From NCBI GenBank assembly GCA_027575765.1, contig JANBPT010001257.1, positions 1 through 11,688 of the forward strand: a stretch of 11,688 bases of DNA. The letters run 5' to 3'. The notes beneath the pieces were generated by a model. It was not told the origin of the DNA and ran no database searches. It saw only the letters and a program-made list of their open reading frames with translations. How positions within the stretch are numbered: the first letter of the stretch is position 1; every line of letters starts with the position of its first letter. This stretch comes from Tieghemiomyces parasiticus. Lineage: Eukaryota > Kickxellomycota > Dimargaritomycetes > Dimargaritales > Dimargaritaceae. The translations under genes and the position numbers were made by a program. This document shows, piece after piece, positions 1 through 7,507 of this stretch.

Positions 1-398
1 CGGTTAGAACGAGCGGCGAGAGCGGTCCGAATCTTTTCCTTATTGTGCTTGAGCGATTCGCCCTTCCAGCTGGGAAGTGTCATGACAGACACGGGCCAGA
101 CATCGGCTACTTCATTCAGATCCTGGATGGCCTGAGTATCGTCGCTGGTAATGACGACGGAAGCGGCGTTGAAGGTCGGGTTAGAGTAGGTGTGTTTTAC
201 TTCGACCTCTATTCCAGACTTGTCCAGGATCTTGGTGATATCGGCCTCGGACATGGTGGTAGCGGAGGACCGTGCGACGGAGTTACGGAAGCGCACGATG
301 TAGCGGTTTGGGACGACGGCTTGACCATCAGCGGCCGCGCTAGCGGCGGTCGTGGCGGCCAGGAATAGACCATATAGGGAGAATTTGGTGGCGCGCAT
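1..398 (-). CDS. Subtilisin-like secreted serine protease, N-terminal part (cut by window edge)
   Basis: The minus-strand frame is open from an ATG at 398 to the left edge (132 full codons, no stop). Residues 1-22 look like a signal peptide: Arg/Lys near the start, a hydrophobic stretch (LYGLFLAA), then small residues ending in an ASA-type cleavage site. From about residue 30 (VVPNRYIVRF) to about 107 the chain reads like an inhibitor I9 / subtilase propeptide: a YIVRF first strand, a central helix with DITKILDKSG, and a closing segment with DVWPVSVM. In subtilases this domain folds the protease and blocks it until secretion. The catalytic Asp/His/Ser domain would lie beyond position 1, so activity cannot be judged. 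No intron is needed in the visible part. The assignment rests on the propeptide alone; another I9-bearing secreted protein is possible. Confidence 0.72.
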   Translation of the reverse strand, partial: MRATKFSLYGLFLAATTAASAAADGQAVVPNRYIVRFRNSVARSSATTMSEADITKILDKSGIEVEVKHTYSNPTFNAASVVITSDDTQAIQDLNEVADVWPVSVMTLPSWKGESLKHNKEKIRTALAARSN

Positions 399-653
399 GG
401 TTCAGTATTAAATGGCGATAGGAACTGGGCTTTGATAATAGGGATATTAATGAAACGAGTATAATGCGATTGATACAAATAAGACTATGTGCTCTGTCGG
501 ATATTATGGTAATAGGGTTTAGCAAAATCGTTAGAGTGGGTGAATAATCAGCGCAGCGTAGCAGTGCAGGCATAAAAAGGTGTATCATAAATTAAGCAAA
601 AGAAGAATCGTGCCGAGCAGTGAGGCCTTTGCACGGTGGGTATCCCGGAGTGG

Positions 654-660
654 TTTTATA
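654..660 (-). promoter_or_regulatory. TATA box candidate for the protease gene
   Basis: The minus strand reads CTCTATAAAACC here, an exact TATAAAA about 260 nt upstream of the protease ATG. Transcription starting about 30 nt downstream would give a leader of roughly 230 nt. An AT-rich stretch closer to the ATG (about 420-480) could hold another start region. Inferred from sequence only. Confidence 0.4.
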
Positions 661-2708
661 GAGTGAGATCAGGTTCATCACGATGCCTTCGTCCTAAAGT
701 TATGCGTAGGTAGCTAGCTGGTACGAATTGAAAATCATGGTGGGGGCAGGGCGATCATGGTTGCGGAGAAGGTGTCTGTGAAGCATCACGCGGCTCCCAG
801 TAATGTGCAAGGAGGGAGTGGATGGTGTCCGCAATACTGATGGCGATAGGTACACTCCAATGAGGAGTAATGTTCCTAGCCATGGGTTCTAGCAAATGGA
901 AGGTTGGAAGGCAACTGAGCCTACCAATCAGGAGCTAGTGTAGACCAGGTAGGCGTAATCTTCCGTCGGGCCACCGAATAGCGAAATCACCCTTACCTTA
1001 CAGGGTTAATCTTACCTCCCAGAGGCTTCGACGATGTTGAATTTTGCTTCGACTCTGCTTGGACTTGGCTAATGTTTGCTTTCCTCGCAATGCAAACCCG
1101 AACCCGATCGCTGGCAATGATCAGGATGAATCAGCCCCCCTAAACTGTCGCCTTAACTACGCTTTACCCAATGCCATACGTAACTTTTCGTGACAATTTT
1201 CAGGGAGGAGAGTAGAGCGGCAGATCGACCGAGTTATTCGTCACAAGTCTAGGGCGACCACTTTTTCTACTGTAGAGGAAGCGAGATGGGACGAAATTCA
1301 GAGCCATGGCCTACTCATTTTGGTTTGGTTTCCCTGATAACCTGATTACTGACCAATGGAATGTGTTTCAAGGCTGAAGGGGGGGGGTGATGCTAGGATG
1401 GATTGTCTTGTGGATCCAGGGCTGGTTTCTCCAATGGAATTGGACAGGGCGGCTCATTTGGTCGTAGAGAGGAAGGGTAAATGGTTCAGCGACTGCCATT
1501 GAACAGCGAGTGCAAAGGGTTGGGCTGGTATTATTACCGAGGGCCGTATAAACTAAACTCCGTTCGAGCGGCAGGCAATTGACTGCAATGTTGTGCTAGG
1601 CTATGGGACTCGGCATGGTATCAAGTCTGCATACTGCGAGATTGCTTGTTGTGATTAAACCTAACGAACCCCCATTAGAGACCATGACCGCGTCTATTAC
1701 TCTATCAACGCTTGCGGGCTACCACCACTGAACCAGAGCTGGCCCTGGTTACCAAAAGTTTGATGCACTTCCACCATAGTTCGTCGTATAAAGCACCATC
1801 GTGTTGGGTACTATTACTGGGCACGCCACCATGTGTCCGTGATAGTCCACCACAGGCAGGCCAAACGGAGGAGTATACACTACCATTCACAACATAGATC
1901 AACCCTATCTTTCTGCCATACCAGCCAATCTCACCATGGCTACCTCATACTACCTGCTAACCTAACCGGCCGATTATGCCACAGGACAACCTGTCAACGC
2001 CAGCGGTTAGGTAAATCTCCCTGTCGTGCCAGCGCAGTTACATGTGCCTCTCAACCTGGCTCTCTCTGCCCATTAATGCGCCTATTCTATGACCGGGTTG
2101 CCTGTGTTGGTAGGTCCGTGTACGTTTCACCAAGCCAGCTTGTCGCTTGGATTTGGTAGTGTATGTTTTTTGATAACTAGTTGCGCTCACTTTAAATGGG
2201 TTATCTATATTCAAAGGGTTCATGCGGTTTAGGGCATACAGGTAAACTGGCTGTGGGAATTGCATATCTATTAATCGAATTGTCGTGACACTCTAACCCA
2301 GTTCGGCTAAACTTACTGCCTGGAGTAAATCCTAGCCGCCTGCGGTCATGGACTGGAGTGTCATGGCTGTTGCCAGGGTGCTGGGCTGACAGGTTGTGGG
2401 CTGTGCCTTACACATGCAGTGACTGCTGGCCATTTTTGTCATAGCGGTGACACGGATCGGTGTATTAGATAAGTGCGAGCCCCATGGCCACGTCTCTTGA
2501 TGGTCATAAATTCTATCGCCCCACAGTCTTTGTCTCATCGAGTAACGCTTTCTTTTGTACAAAGCGGACCTCCAGCATGCAGGTCTGGCGGCAGTCTTAC
2601 TATACTTTCTCTATAGCTGATTTCCCATGGCGTTTAACGTGGTTCTCGAATGGCACCCTGCGTAGAGTGGCGGCATCTTGGCCAAGGACGACATGGGTTG
2701 GCATTCAT

Positions 2709-2718
2709 ATCACGTGAT
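2709..2718. promoter_or_regulatory. Palindromic E-box (ATCACGTGAT)
   Basis: A perfect 10-bp palindrome centred on CACGTG, 680 nt upstream of the NOP58 ATG. TCACGTGA is the classic site for fungal bHLH factors of the Cbf1/Pho4 type. Binding here is inference; a 6-bp core occurs by chance every few kb, so the extended palindrome is the only thing that lifts it above noise. Confidence 0.3.
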
Positions 2719-2842
2719 TTAACGGCAGGTGTATGTAAGGCTGGACGGCCCATATTCCCCTCCGCGCCAGTTTTGACTGGTGGGTTGGGAGGGCAGAAAT
2801 TCCTCCTGTCCTGCGCGCCACAGTGTCTTGGTGGGTGGTGCC

Positions 2843-3076
2843 GAAAAAAACCTCCATTAGGGCCGTTGAGATGAAAAAAAATTTCACTGTCTTGTGCGGT
2901 TGGTGACTTTGGTGCGGTCCCTCTGTCGGACTGCCCAAGCGGTCCAGGACGGCTGCTTCGATAGAGATGGGAGACCGCCGAGCCGGCTAGCCTACGCTGG
3001 TAGCAAGACAAAAAAAAAGTGAGTTGGCTTTACCTCCTTGACCCGGTCCAGTACATGCGGTGTGGTTTTTTTTTTT
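2843..3076. promoter_or_regulatory. Cluster of poly(dA:dT) tracts upstream of NOP58
   Basis: Four homopolymer tracts fall within 235 bp: A7 at 2843-2849, A8 at 2874-2881, A9 at 3010-3018 and T11 at 3066-3076. The second and fourth are both followed by TTTCACTGT (2882-2890 and 3074-3082). Poly(dA:dT) tracts commonly exclude nucleosomes in fungal promoters, so this may mark the open promoter of NOP58. The role is inferred. Confidence 0.4.
2868..2885 (+). promoter_or_regulatory. PAC-like plus RRPE-like ribosome-biogenesis motif pair
   Basis: GAGATGA (2868-2874) resembles the core of the yeast PAC element (GATGAG type). It runs straight into TGAAAAAAAATTTC (2872-2885), which resembles RRPE (TGAAAAATTTT). 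A second PAC-like stretch, CGATAGAGATGG, lies at 2959-2970. In ascomycete yeasts these motifs control ribosome-biogenesis genes such as NOP58. Their use in this organism, and at about 510 nt from the ATG, is inference. Confidence 0.3.
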
Positions 3077-3242
3077 CACTGTTACGGGGGTGTGCACGAA
3101 GACCTAGTGAAAAGCTCTAGGACCTGCAGCCCTTGTCGGGCGAATCTGCGACACGCTCACCCCCTTTGCTAGGCAACAACCTTCCTTGTAGCGAGTCCGT
3201 CTGATTTACCGTACGGCCCGGTTTTATTCTGCATAGTGCATT

Positions 3243-3398
3243 TCGTCCCCCCCCGCTTCTCGTCTCGCTATTCTTCCCTCCACACCTGTCGCCCGCTTCA
3301 ACCCCCTCTCCGTCATTCGATCCCTCGTCGTATAGTGCGGCCCTGACCTGCGGTTACCCTATCCTGACACTTTACAGCCTTCTTCCCTCACATCCGCC
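3243..3398 (+). promoter_or_regulatory. Pyrimidine-rich core promoter / 5' leader of NOP58
   Basis: The 150 nt before the NOP58 ATG are strongly C/T-rich (runs such as CCCCCCCC at 3247-3254 and CTTCTTCCCTC near 3380) and contain no ATG. CT-rich stretches just upstream of the start are typical of highly expressed fungal genes. The ATG context is CCGCCATGC. No obvious TATA box precedes it. Confidence 0.5.
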
Positions 3399-5021
3399 AT
3401 GCTTGTGCTATACGAAACCCCCGCGGGGTACGCCCTGTTCAAGACGCAGAACGATGGCAAGCTGGCCGATCCGGAAAAGATCTGGGAGAGCTTCACCACC
3501 CCCGAGCTGGCCAACCAGGCTGTCCGCCTTCAGGCTTTCCAGAAGTTCGAGAACACCGTCGACGCCCTGTCGGCCTACACGGCCATCCTGGAGGCCAAGG
3601 TGCCCGACAGCCTCCAGACCTTCCTGAGCGAGGCTCTCTCCGCCAAGGAATGGAAGAAGAACGAACTGGCCGTGGCCGACGCCAAGCTGGGCACCTCGCT
3701 GAGCAAGGCCCTGGGTATCAAGATCGTGTCCGATTCGACTGTGCAGGAACTATTCCGCGGGATCCGGTCGCAGCTCGAGGCTGTGCTGTCAGGCCTTACC
3801 CCGGAGGACCTGTCCGCCATGTCGCTCGGTCTGTCCCACTCGCTGTCCCGGTATAAGCTCAAGTTCTCTCCCGATAAGGTCGATACGATGGTGGTACAGG
3901 CCATCAACCTGCTGGACGATCTGGATAAGGAGCTCAACGTGTACGCCATGCGCGTCAAGGAGTGGTACGGCTGGCATTTCCCCGAGATGACCAAGATCGT
4001 GAGTGACAACCTCCAGTACGCCCGCACCGTGAAGGTCATGGGCTTCCGCACCAATGCCGCCACCACCGATCTATCCTCTGTGCTCCCCGAGGAAATTGAG
4101 GAGGACCTCAAGCGCGCCGCCGAGCTTTCCATGGGTACGGAGATTAGCGACGAGGATATTCTCAACATTCATTACCTATGTGACCAGGTTATCCACCTCA
4201 CTGAGTACCGGGCCCAGCTCTACGACTACCTACGGCACCGCATGCTGGCCATTGCGCCCAACCTCACCACCCTGGTGGGCGAGCTCGTCGGAGCCCGTCT
4301 GATCGCCCACGCTGGGTCCATCATCAACCTGGCCAAGATGCCCGCGTCGACCATTCAGGTCATTGGTGCCGAAAAGGCCCTGTTCCGCGCTCTTAAGTCC
4401 AAGAGCAACACTCCCAAATACGGTCTGATCTTCCACGCCAGCCTGCTGGGTCAGGCCGGGGTTAAGTCTAAGGGCAAGATTGCTCGCATGGTGAGCGCCA
4501 AGGCTGCCATCTCCGCCCGTGTGGATGCCCTGGGCGAGGAGGGGACCCCTGAGGTGGGACTACAGAACCGGAGTGCTGTCGAGGCCCGGATCCGCCAGCT
4601 GGAGAGCCGGTTTGCTGCCGGTGCCGCCCGCCAGGACCGTACCAATTTCCCCCGGACGAATGCCAAGTTCGAAATCAAGCCCACCGAGAAGAAATACGAT
4701 ACCTCACTCGATTCGACCATCCCGCGGCCTGCGGCCCCGACGCCCGCCCCGGTGGTGGAGAAGGTGGCGGAGGAGACGGCGGAGTCGCCCGCGGCGTCGT
4801 CAATGGACATTTCGGAGGAGGAAGTGGAGGCCCCGGTCGCTGTCGAGAAGACCAAGAAGGAGAAGAAGGACAAGAAGGAGAAGAGCGAAAAGAAGGACAA
4901 GAAGGAGAAGAAGGACAAAAAGCGCCGGCTCGACGACGACGAGGTGGATGGGGTCGAGACGCCCTCCAAGAAGAACAAGAAGGAAAAGAAGGAGAAAAAG
5001 GACAAGAAGAGCAAGCACTAA
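3399..5021 (+). CDS. NOP58: NOP58, core protein of box C/D snoRNPs
   Basis: A 540-residue, intronless frame. NOP58 pairs with NOP56, fibrillarin (Nop1) and Snu13 in nucleolar box C/D snoRNPs that guide 2'-O-methylation and processing of pre-rRNA. Visible blocks: NOP5NT-type N-domain at 1-66 (MLVLYETPAGYALFK); the signature EWYGWHFPE at 188-196 after LLDDLDKELN (171-180), marking the NOSIC/coiled-coil part; Nop domain with GELVGARLIAHAGS (294-307), GAEKALFRALK (323-333) and YGLIFHASLLGQ (341-352). An Ala/Pro/Glu-rich linker follows (about 440-483), then a Lys/Glu/Asp tail (484-540) typical of fungal NOP58. NOP58 is preferred to NOP56 because of the start sequence and the HYLCDQVI/EYRAQLYDYL region. 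Length is near that of human and yeast NOP58 (about 510-530). The start is the first ATG after the CT-rich leader and gives the conserved N-terminus exactly. Confidence 0.97.
   Translation: MLVLYETPAGYALFKTQNDGKLADPEKIWESFTTPELANQAVRLQAFQKFENTVDALSAYTAILEAKVPDSLQTFLSEALSAKEWKKNELAVADAKLGTSLSKALGIKIVSDSTVQELFRGIRSQLEAVLSGLTPEDLSAMSLGLSHSLSRYKLKFSPDKVDTMVVQAINLLDDLDKELNVYAMRVKEWYGWHFPEMTKIVSDNLQYARTVKVMGFRTNAATTDLSSVLPEEIEEDLKRAAELSMGTEISDEDILNIHYLCDQVIHLTEYRAQLYDYLRHRMLAIAPNLTTLVGELVGARLIAHAGSIINLAKMPASTIQVIGAEKALFRALKSKSNTPKYGLIFHASLLGQAGVKSKGKIARMVSAKAAISARVDALGEEGTPEVGLQNRSAVEARIRQLESRFAAGAARQDRTNFPRTNAKFEIKPTEKKYDTSLDSTIPRPAAPTPAPVVEKVAEETAESPAASSMDISEEEVEAPVAVEKTKKEKKDKKEKSEKKDKKEKKDKKRRLDDDEVDGVETPSKKNKKEKKEKKDKKSKH
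4848..5018 (+). repeat. Low-complexity KKE/KKD repeat encoding the NOP58 tail
   Basis: Codons 484-540 are dominated by AAG/GAG/GAC and encode repeated KKEKKDKKEK-like units, broken by an acidic RRLDDDEVDGVE segment at about 508-519. The reverse strand is consequently pyrimidine-rich and open in several frames; those frames are by-products of composition. Tails like this in NOP56/NOP58 are disordered and help nucleolar retention. Confidence 0.8.
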
Positions 5022-5831
5022 AGTGCCTTGTGAGCCTCCCGGACCGTTTCCACATCTCGCTGGTACGTCTATCTATATTTCTCCTCTGCACCCCTTCTGT
5101 CATCCGCCCACCACAAACTCCGTCGTTGCATGTTCCCAACTATCTCATGTTCTTCCCCTCTACGTTTTATTCCATAGTTTATTTTGATTTGATTACAACA
5201 GCCCAATATACACAATTTGATATTCCGACCTTCCACTTTTAATAGCAGAAGCGCGCCGTAATATGACACTTTCCCAAGCCAGAGGGGGGAGGTGTGGGCA
5301 ATTATTGAATCTCAGCTAAACGTTGGGCTCCAGCGCGTTAATCACGGATAAGAAAGTGATGGACCGCCGGTCAGCAGCATCGGGTTCCCGCTAGAGTGAC
5401 GTCTCTATCGCATCGATTTCGGCTTACAACGTCGCCAATTGCTCGCTTGGCCACCCATTTACTTGTTCACTTGACTCACCCGCTCGCAAGGCGGTGCCGC
5501 CCGACACCACTCCTTCTCTCATTCCTAGACTTTAGCAACCAAGGGCATCGCGCGGTTCAATTATTTTTTTGGTTTGTTCATACCTGCCTCACCTCATTCC
5601 AACTCCGAGGGATATTCGCTATCAGATACCCCAGAAATGGTAGACCAATAGCCAACCCTACTCTCTACTCCTCCAGATCCGTTCCCCCCTGCTTCCCCGA
5701 CTCTGCGCCGTTTCCTGTTAGCAAGCTCTAACCGGATCGTCCCGCCCATTTGCTAGCCGCTCCTCTTCCCACGATCTTCGACCTTGCTGAATTCCTCCCA
5801 GTCGTTCACGAATCTCCGACGCGTCCTGGTC
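5022..5831 (+). other. NOP58 3' flank and SAM-carrier promoter/leader
   Basis: 810 nt between the two co-oriented genes. The first 230 nt turn AT-rich (about 5160-5245), probably the NOP58 3' UTR and end; I see no exact AATAAA. From about 5400 to 5831 the strand is C/T-rich with a T7 run at 5565-5571, as expected for a fungal promoter and leader. No gene is recognisable here. Confidence 0.5.
5637..5651 (+). promoter_or_regulatory. Minimal upstream ORF in the SAM-carrier leader
   Basis: ATG GTA GAC CAA TAG (MVDQ-stop) in context CAGAAATGG, with A at -3 and G at +4, a good initiation context. It ends 180 nt before the carrier ATG, and no other ATG lies between. It matters only if transcription starts upstream of 5637, which is not known. 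Confidence 0.3.
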
Positions 5832-6863
5832 ATGGAACTTCCCTACCACACCAAGCGGGCCACCATGCTGCAATGTCTGGTGGCGGGTGGAGTGGCTGGC
5901 ACGGCGGTGGACACGGCACTATATCCACTCGATACCATCAAGACACGCCTACAGTCGCGGGCGGGGTTCCGGGCATCTGGTGGATTCAGTGGTATCTACT
6001 CGGGGCTCTTATCGGCGGTGATCGGCTCGGCCCCCTCGGCGGCGGCCTTCTTTGTAGCCTACGAGTACCTCAAACGCACCCTGACCGGCCGCCTATCGTC
6101 TGACCGCTACGCCCCGTTGGCGCACATGCTGGCGGCGTCGGGGGGTGAAATCAGCGCCTGCGTGGTCCGAGTCCCCACTGAAGTCATTAAGCAGCGCATG
6201 CAGACGCGCCAGTACCGGACCACCTTTGCGGCCGTGCGGTCTATCGCAGCCACCGATGGAATGCTAGGTTTCTACCGCGGGTATCATTCGACCGTGGTCC
6301 GGGAAATCCCGTTCACATGTATCCAGTTCTCGCTGTATGAGGGGCTGAAGCAGGTGTGGGGCGAGCGTCGAGGTCGACCGGTCGAACCTTGGGAGGCCGC
6401 CCTATGCGGATCCCTAAGCGGCGGTATTGCCGCCGCTGTAACCACACCGCTCGACGTGGTCAAGACTCGCATCATGCTCTCATCACGGGTGAGTGTTGCT
6501 CAGTGGCTTTTTAAGGCTTCCTGACGATGGCGTAAATACCGATACAAGTTGCAATGCGTGGAGGGACATATCGTTACAGTCCCATTTCGAACTACCATCA
6601 TCATACACCTAAAGGCCCCGTATTTATTACTAACGTCATCCCACCTCTTTATCCCACTAATTCAGACCCCCGCCGGCGGCAATCAGACCTACTATAGCGG
6701 TGTTGTCGGCACCATCCGGCGGATCGCGGCCGAAGAGGGCGTTCGGGCGCTCTTCTCAGGCGTTGGACCCCGGACAGTGTGGATCAGTCTGGGCGGCGCG
6801 GTCTTCCTCGGCGTGTACGAGAAGGCCAAGAAGACCCTCGTTGACTACCACATTGCCACGTAG
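5832..6863 (+). CDS. PET8: Mitochondrial S-adenosylmethionine carrier (SLC25A26/Pet8 family), two exons
   Basis: Exons 5832-6488 and 6666-6863 join in phase 0 to give 284 residues, the same length as yeast Pet8. The protein sits in the inner mitochondrial membrane and exchanges cytosolic SAM for matrix S-adenosylhomocysteine, feeding mitochondrial methylations and lipoate/biotin synthesis. Three mitochondrial-carrier repeats are visible with Px[DE]xxK motifs at 32-37 (PLDTIK), 115-120 (PTEVIK) and 206-211 (PLDVVK). Family-specific blocks include GEISACVVRVP (105-115), REIPFTCIQF (157-166) and, in exon 2, FSGVGPRTVWISLGGAVFLG. These match the SAM carrier rather than other SLC25 members. The ATG at 5832 is chosen because upstream sequence has no in-frame ATG; an internal ATG at 5865 would shorten the protein by 11 residues and still keep the first helix. 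The gene is co-oriented with NOP58 and PSMG2. Confidence 0.95.
6489..6665 (+). other. Intron of the SAM-carrier gene
   Basis: 177 nt, phase 0. Donor GTGAGT at 6489, acceptor TTCAG ending at 6665. A perfect TACTAAC branch site lies at 6628-6634, with its branch A 32 nt from the AG. Read-through would hit a stop 11 codons into the intron. Removing it restores the third carrier repeat between LSSR and TPAGG. Confidence 0.93.
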
Positions 6864-7503
6864 CGAAAGGGTTGTGACGTATCATCCGCGGCCTTACCAC
6901 CGGGGTTTTACGGGGACAGCGTCGACCAGCCGCACACTCCGAACTTAATGGTCCTTAAAATCCGACCATGATCAGTCCGCAGTCTGCGGGGTGATAACAT
7001 TAATTATTCATTTGCATGGCCACGATGGCTATAGATAAACCAACCATTTACACTATCTGTATCTATTCTATGTCTGTGAGGTATGGGGAAGGTTTTTACT
7101 TTGGCCACCAGGTACCAGGGCTAGGCAGGACGTAGCCGCCGCTCATGATCATGCCCCACAATGCGTGCCCAACAGGAGGCGGCGTGGTCATCTACCACGC
7201 GCGGCGTTGGCACCGGCCGATAAAGGATAGGGCCCGCTCAATTACTTGATAGGCGCCAGTGCAGCTGGTCAGCAGCTTCCCTCCCGATAATTTCCAGCAC
7301 TACGTGACCTCGTCGGAGCGGCAAACTATACGGTTAGCCTTTTCCGTCTGCAATGCTTGATGGCTTGTGAACTTGACTACATCACCACTTCTCTTGCACA
7401 CCTACTTAGGGCTTGCCTGCTGCCTTCTCACCCCCACCTGCATGCGCCGTACTCCACCATTGACCCTTTGTTCACCGTCTATTCACCCGGAGTCCATCCA
7501 GCC
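6864..7503 (+). other. SAM-carrier 3' flank and PSMG2 promoter/leader
   Basis: 640 nt with no gene. It carries an AT-rich stretch at about 6985-7080 (likely carrier 3' UTR), a 7-bp inverted repeat at 7182-7200, the palindrome CATGATCATG at 7144-7153, and a C/T-rich leader at about 7370-7500 containing upstream ATGs. Confidence 0.5.
7182..7200. repeat. Inverted repeat GCGTGGT-N5-ACCACGC
   Basis: Two perfect 7-bp arms (7182-7188 and 7194-7200) flank a 5-nt spacer. The element also sits between two similar GC-rich words, GGCGGCGTGG at 7178-7187 and GCGGCGTTGG at 7201-7210. It could be a dimeric transcription-factor site in the PSMG2 promoter or a short RNA hairpin in the carrier 3' UTR. Which one is unknown. 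Confidence 0.45.
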
Positions 7504-7507
7504 ATGA
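7442..7507 (+). promoter_or_regulatory. 21-codon uORF whose TGA overlaps the PSMG2 start codon
   Basis: An ATG at 7442 opens 21 codons that end with TGA at 7505-7507. The main ATG is 7504-7506, so stop and start overlap as ATGA. The peptide begins MRRTPP and has no recognisable function. Such overlap favours termination followed by reinitiation. It applies only if the transcript starts upstream of 7442. Confidence 0.4.

Larger units (their letters stand above)
399..2840. other. Intergenic region without a recognisable gene
   Basis: About 2.4 kb between the divergent protease and NOP58 genes. Stops are frequent in all frames, the short open frames give peptides with no recognisable family, and no tRNA B-box-like GGTTCRANNCC with a matching A box was found. 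The left few hundred bases must hold the protease promoter. I found no transposon ends, long repeat or coding remnant by eye. Confidence 0.6.

Noticed and set aside
2634..3011. 125-codon open frame on the minus strand in the NOP58 promoter region
   Set aside because: No recognisable domain, composition rich in Arg/Pro/His, and it overlaps the poly(dA:dT) and promoter-like motifs; likely chance.
4451..5139. Long open frames on the reverse strand and other frames across the NOP58 tail
   Set aside because: They arise from the AAG/GAG/GAC-rich Lys/Glu tail, give low-complexity Ser/Phe/Leu or Arg/Pro strings, and overlap a clearly conserved gene.
5535..5571. GGTTCAATT followed by T7, resembling a tRNA B box plus Pol III terminator
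   Set aside because: The B box lacks the conserved final CC/CY, no cloverleaf or proper A box can be formed upstream, and it lies in a CT-rich gene leader.
7100..7109. TTTGGCCACC resembling the reverse of the proteasome element GGTGGCAAA upstream of PSMG2
   Set aside because: It has an extra G inside the core; an Rpn4-like site normally needs the exact spacing.
7360..7503. Start of PSMG2 at the in-frame ATG 7360
   Set aside because: It would add 48 Leu/Pro/His/Ser-rich residues reading through a CT-rich leader, has a T at -3, and family members begin only 5-20 residues before the conserved block.
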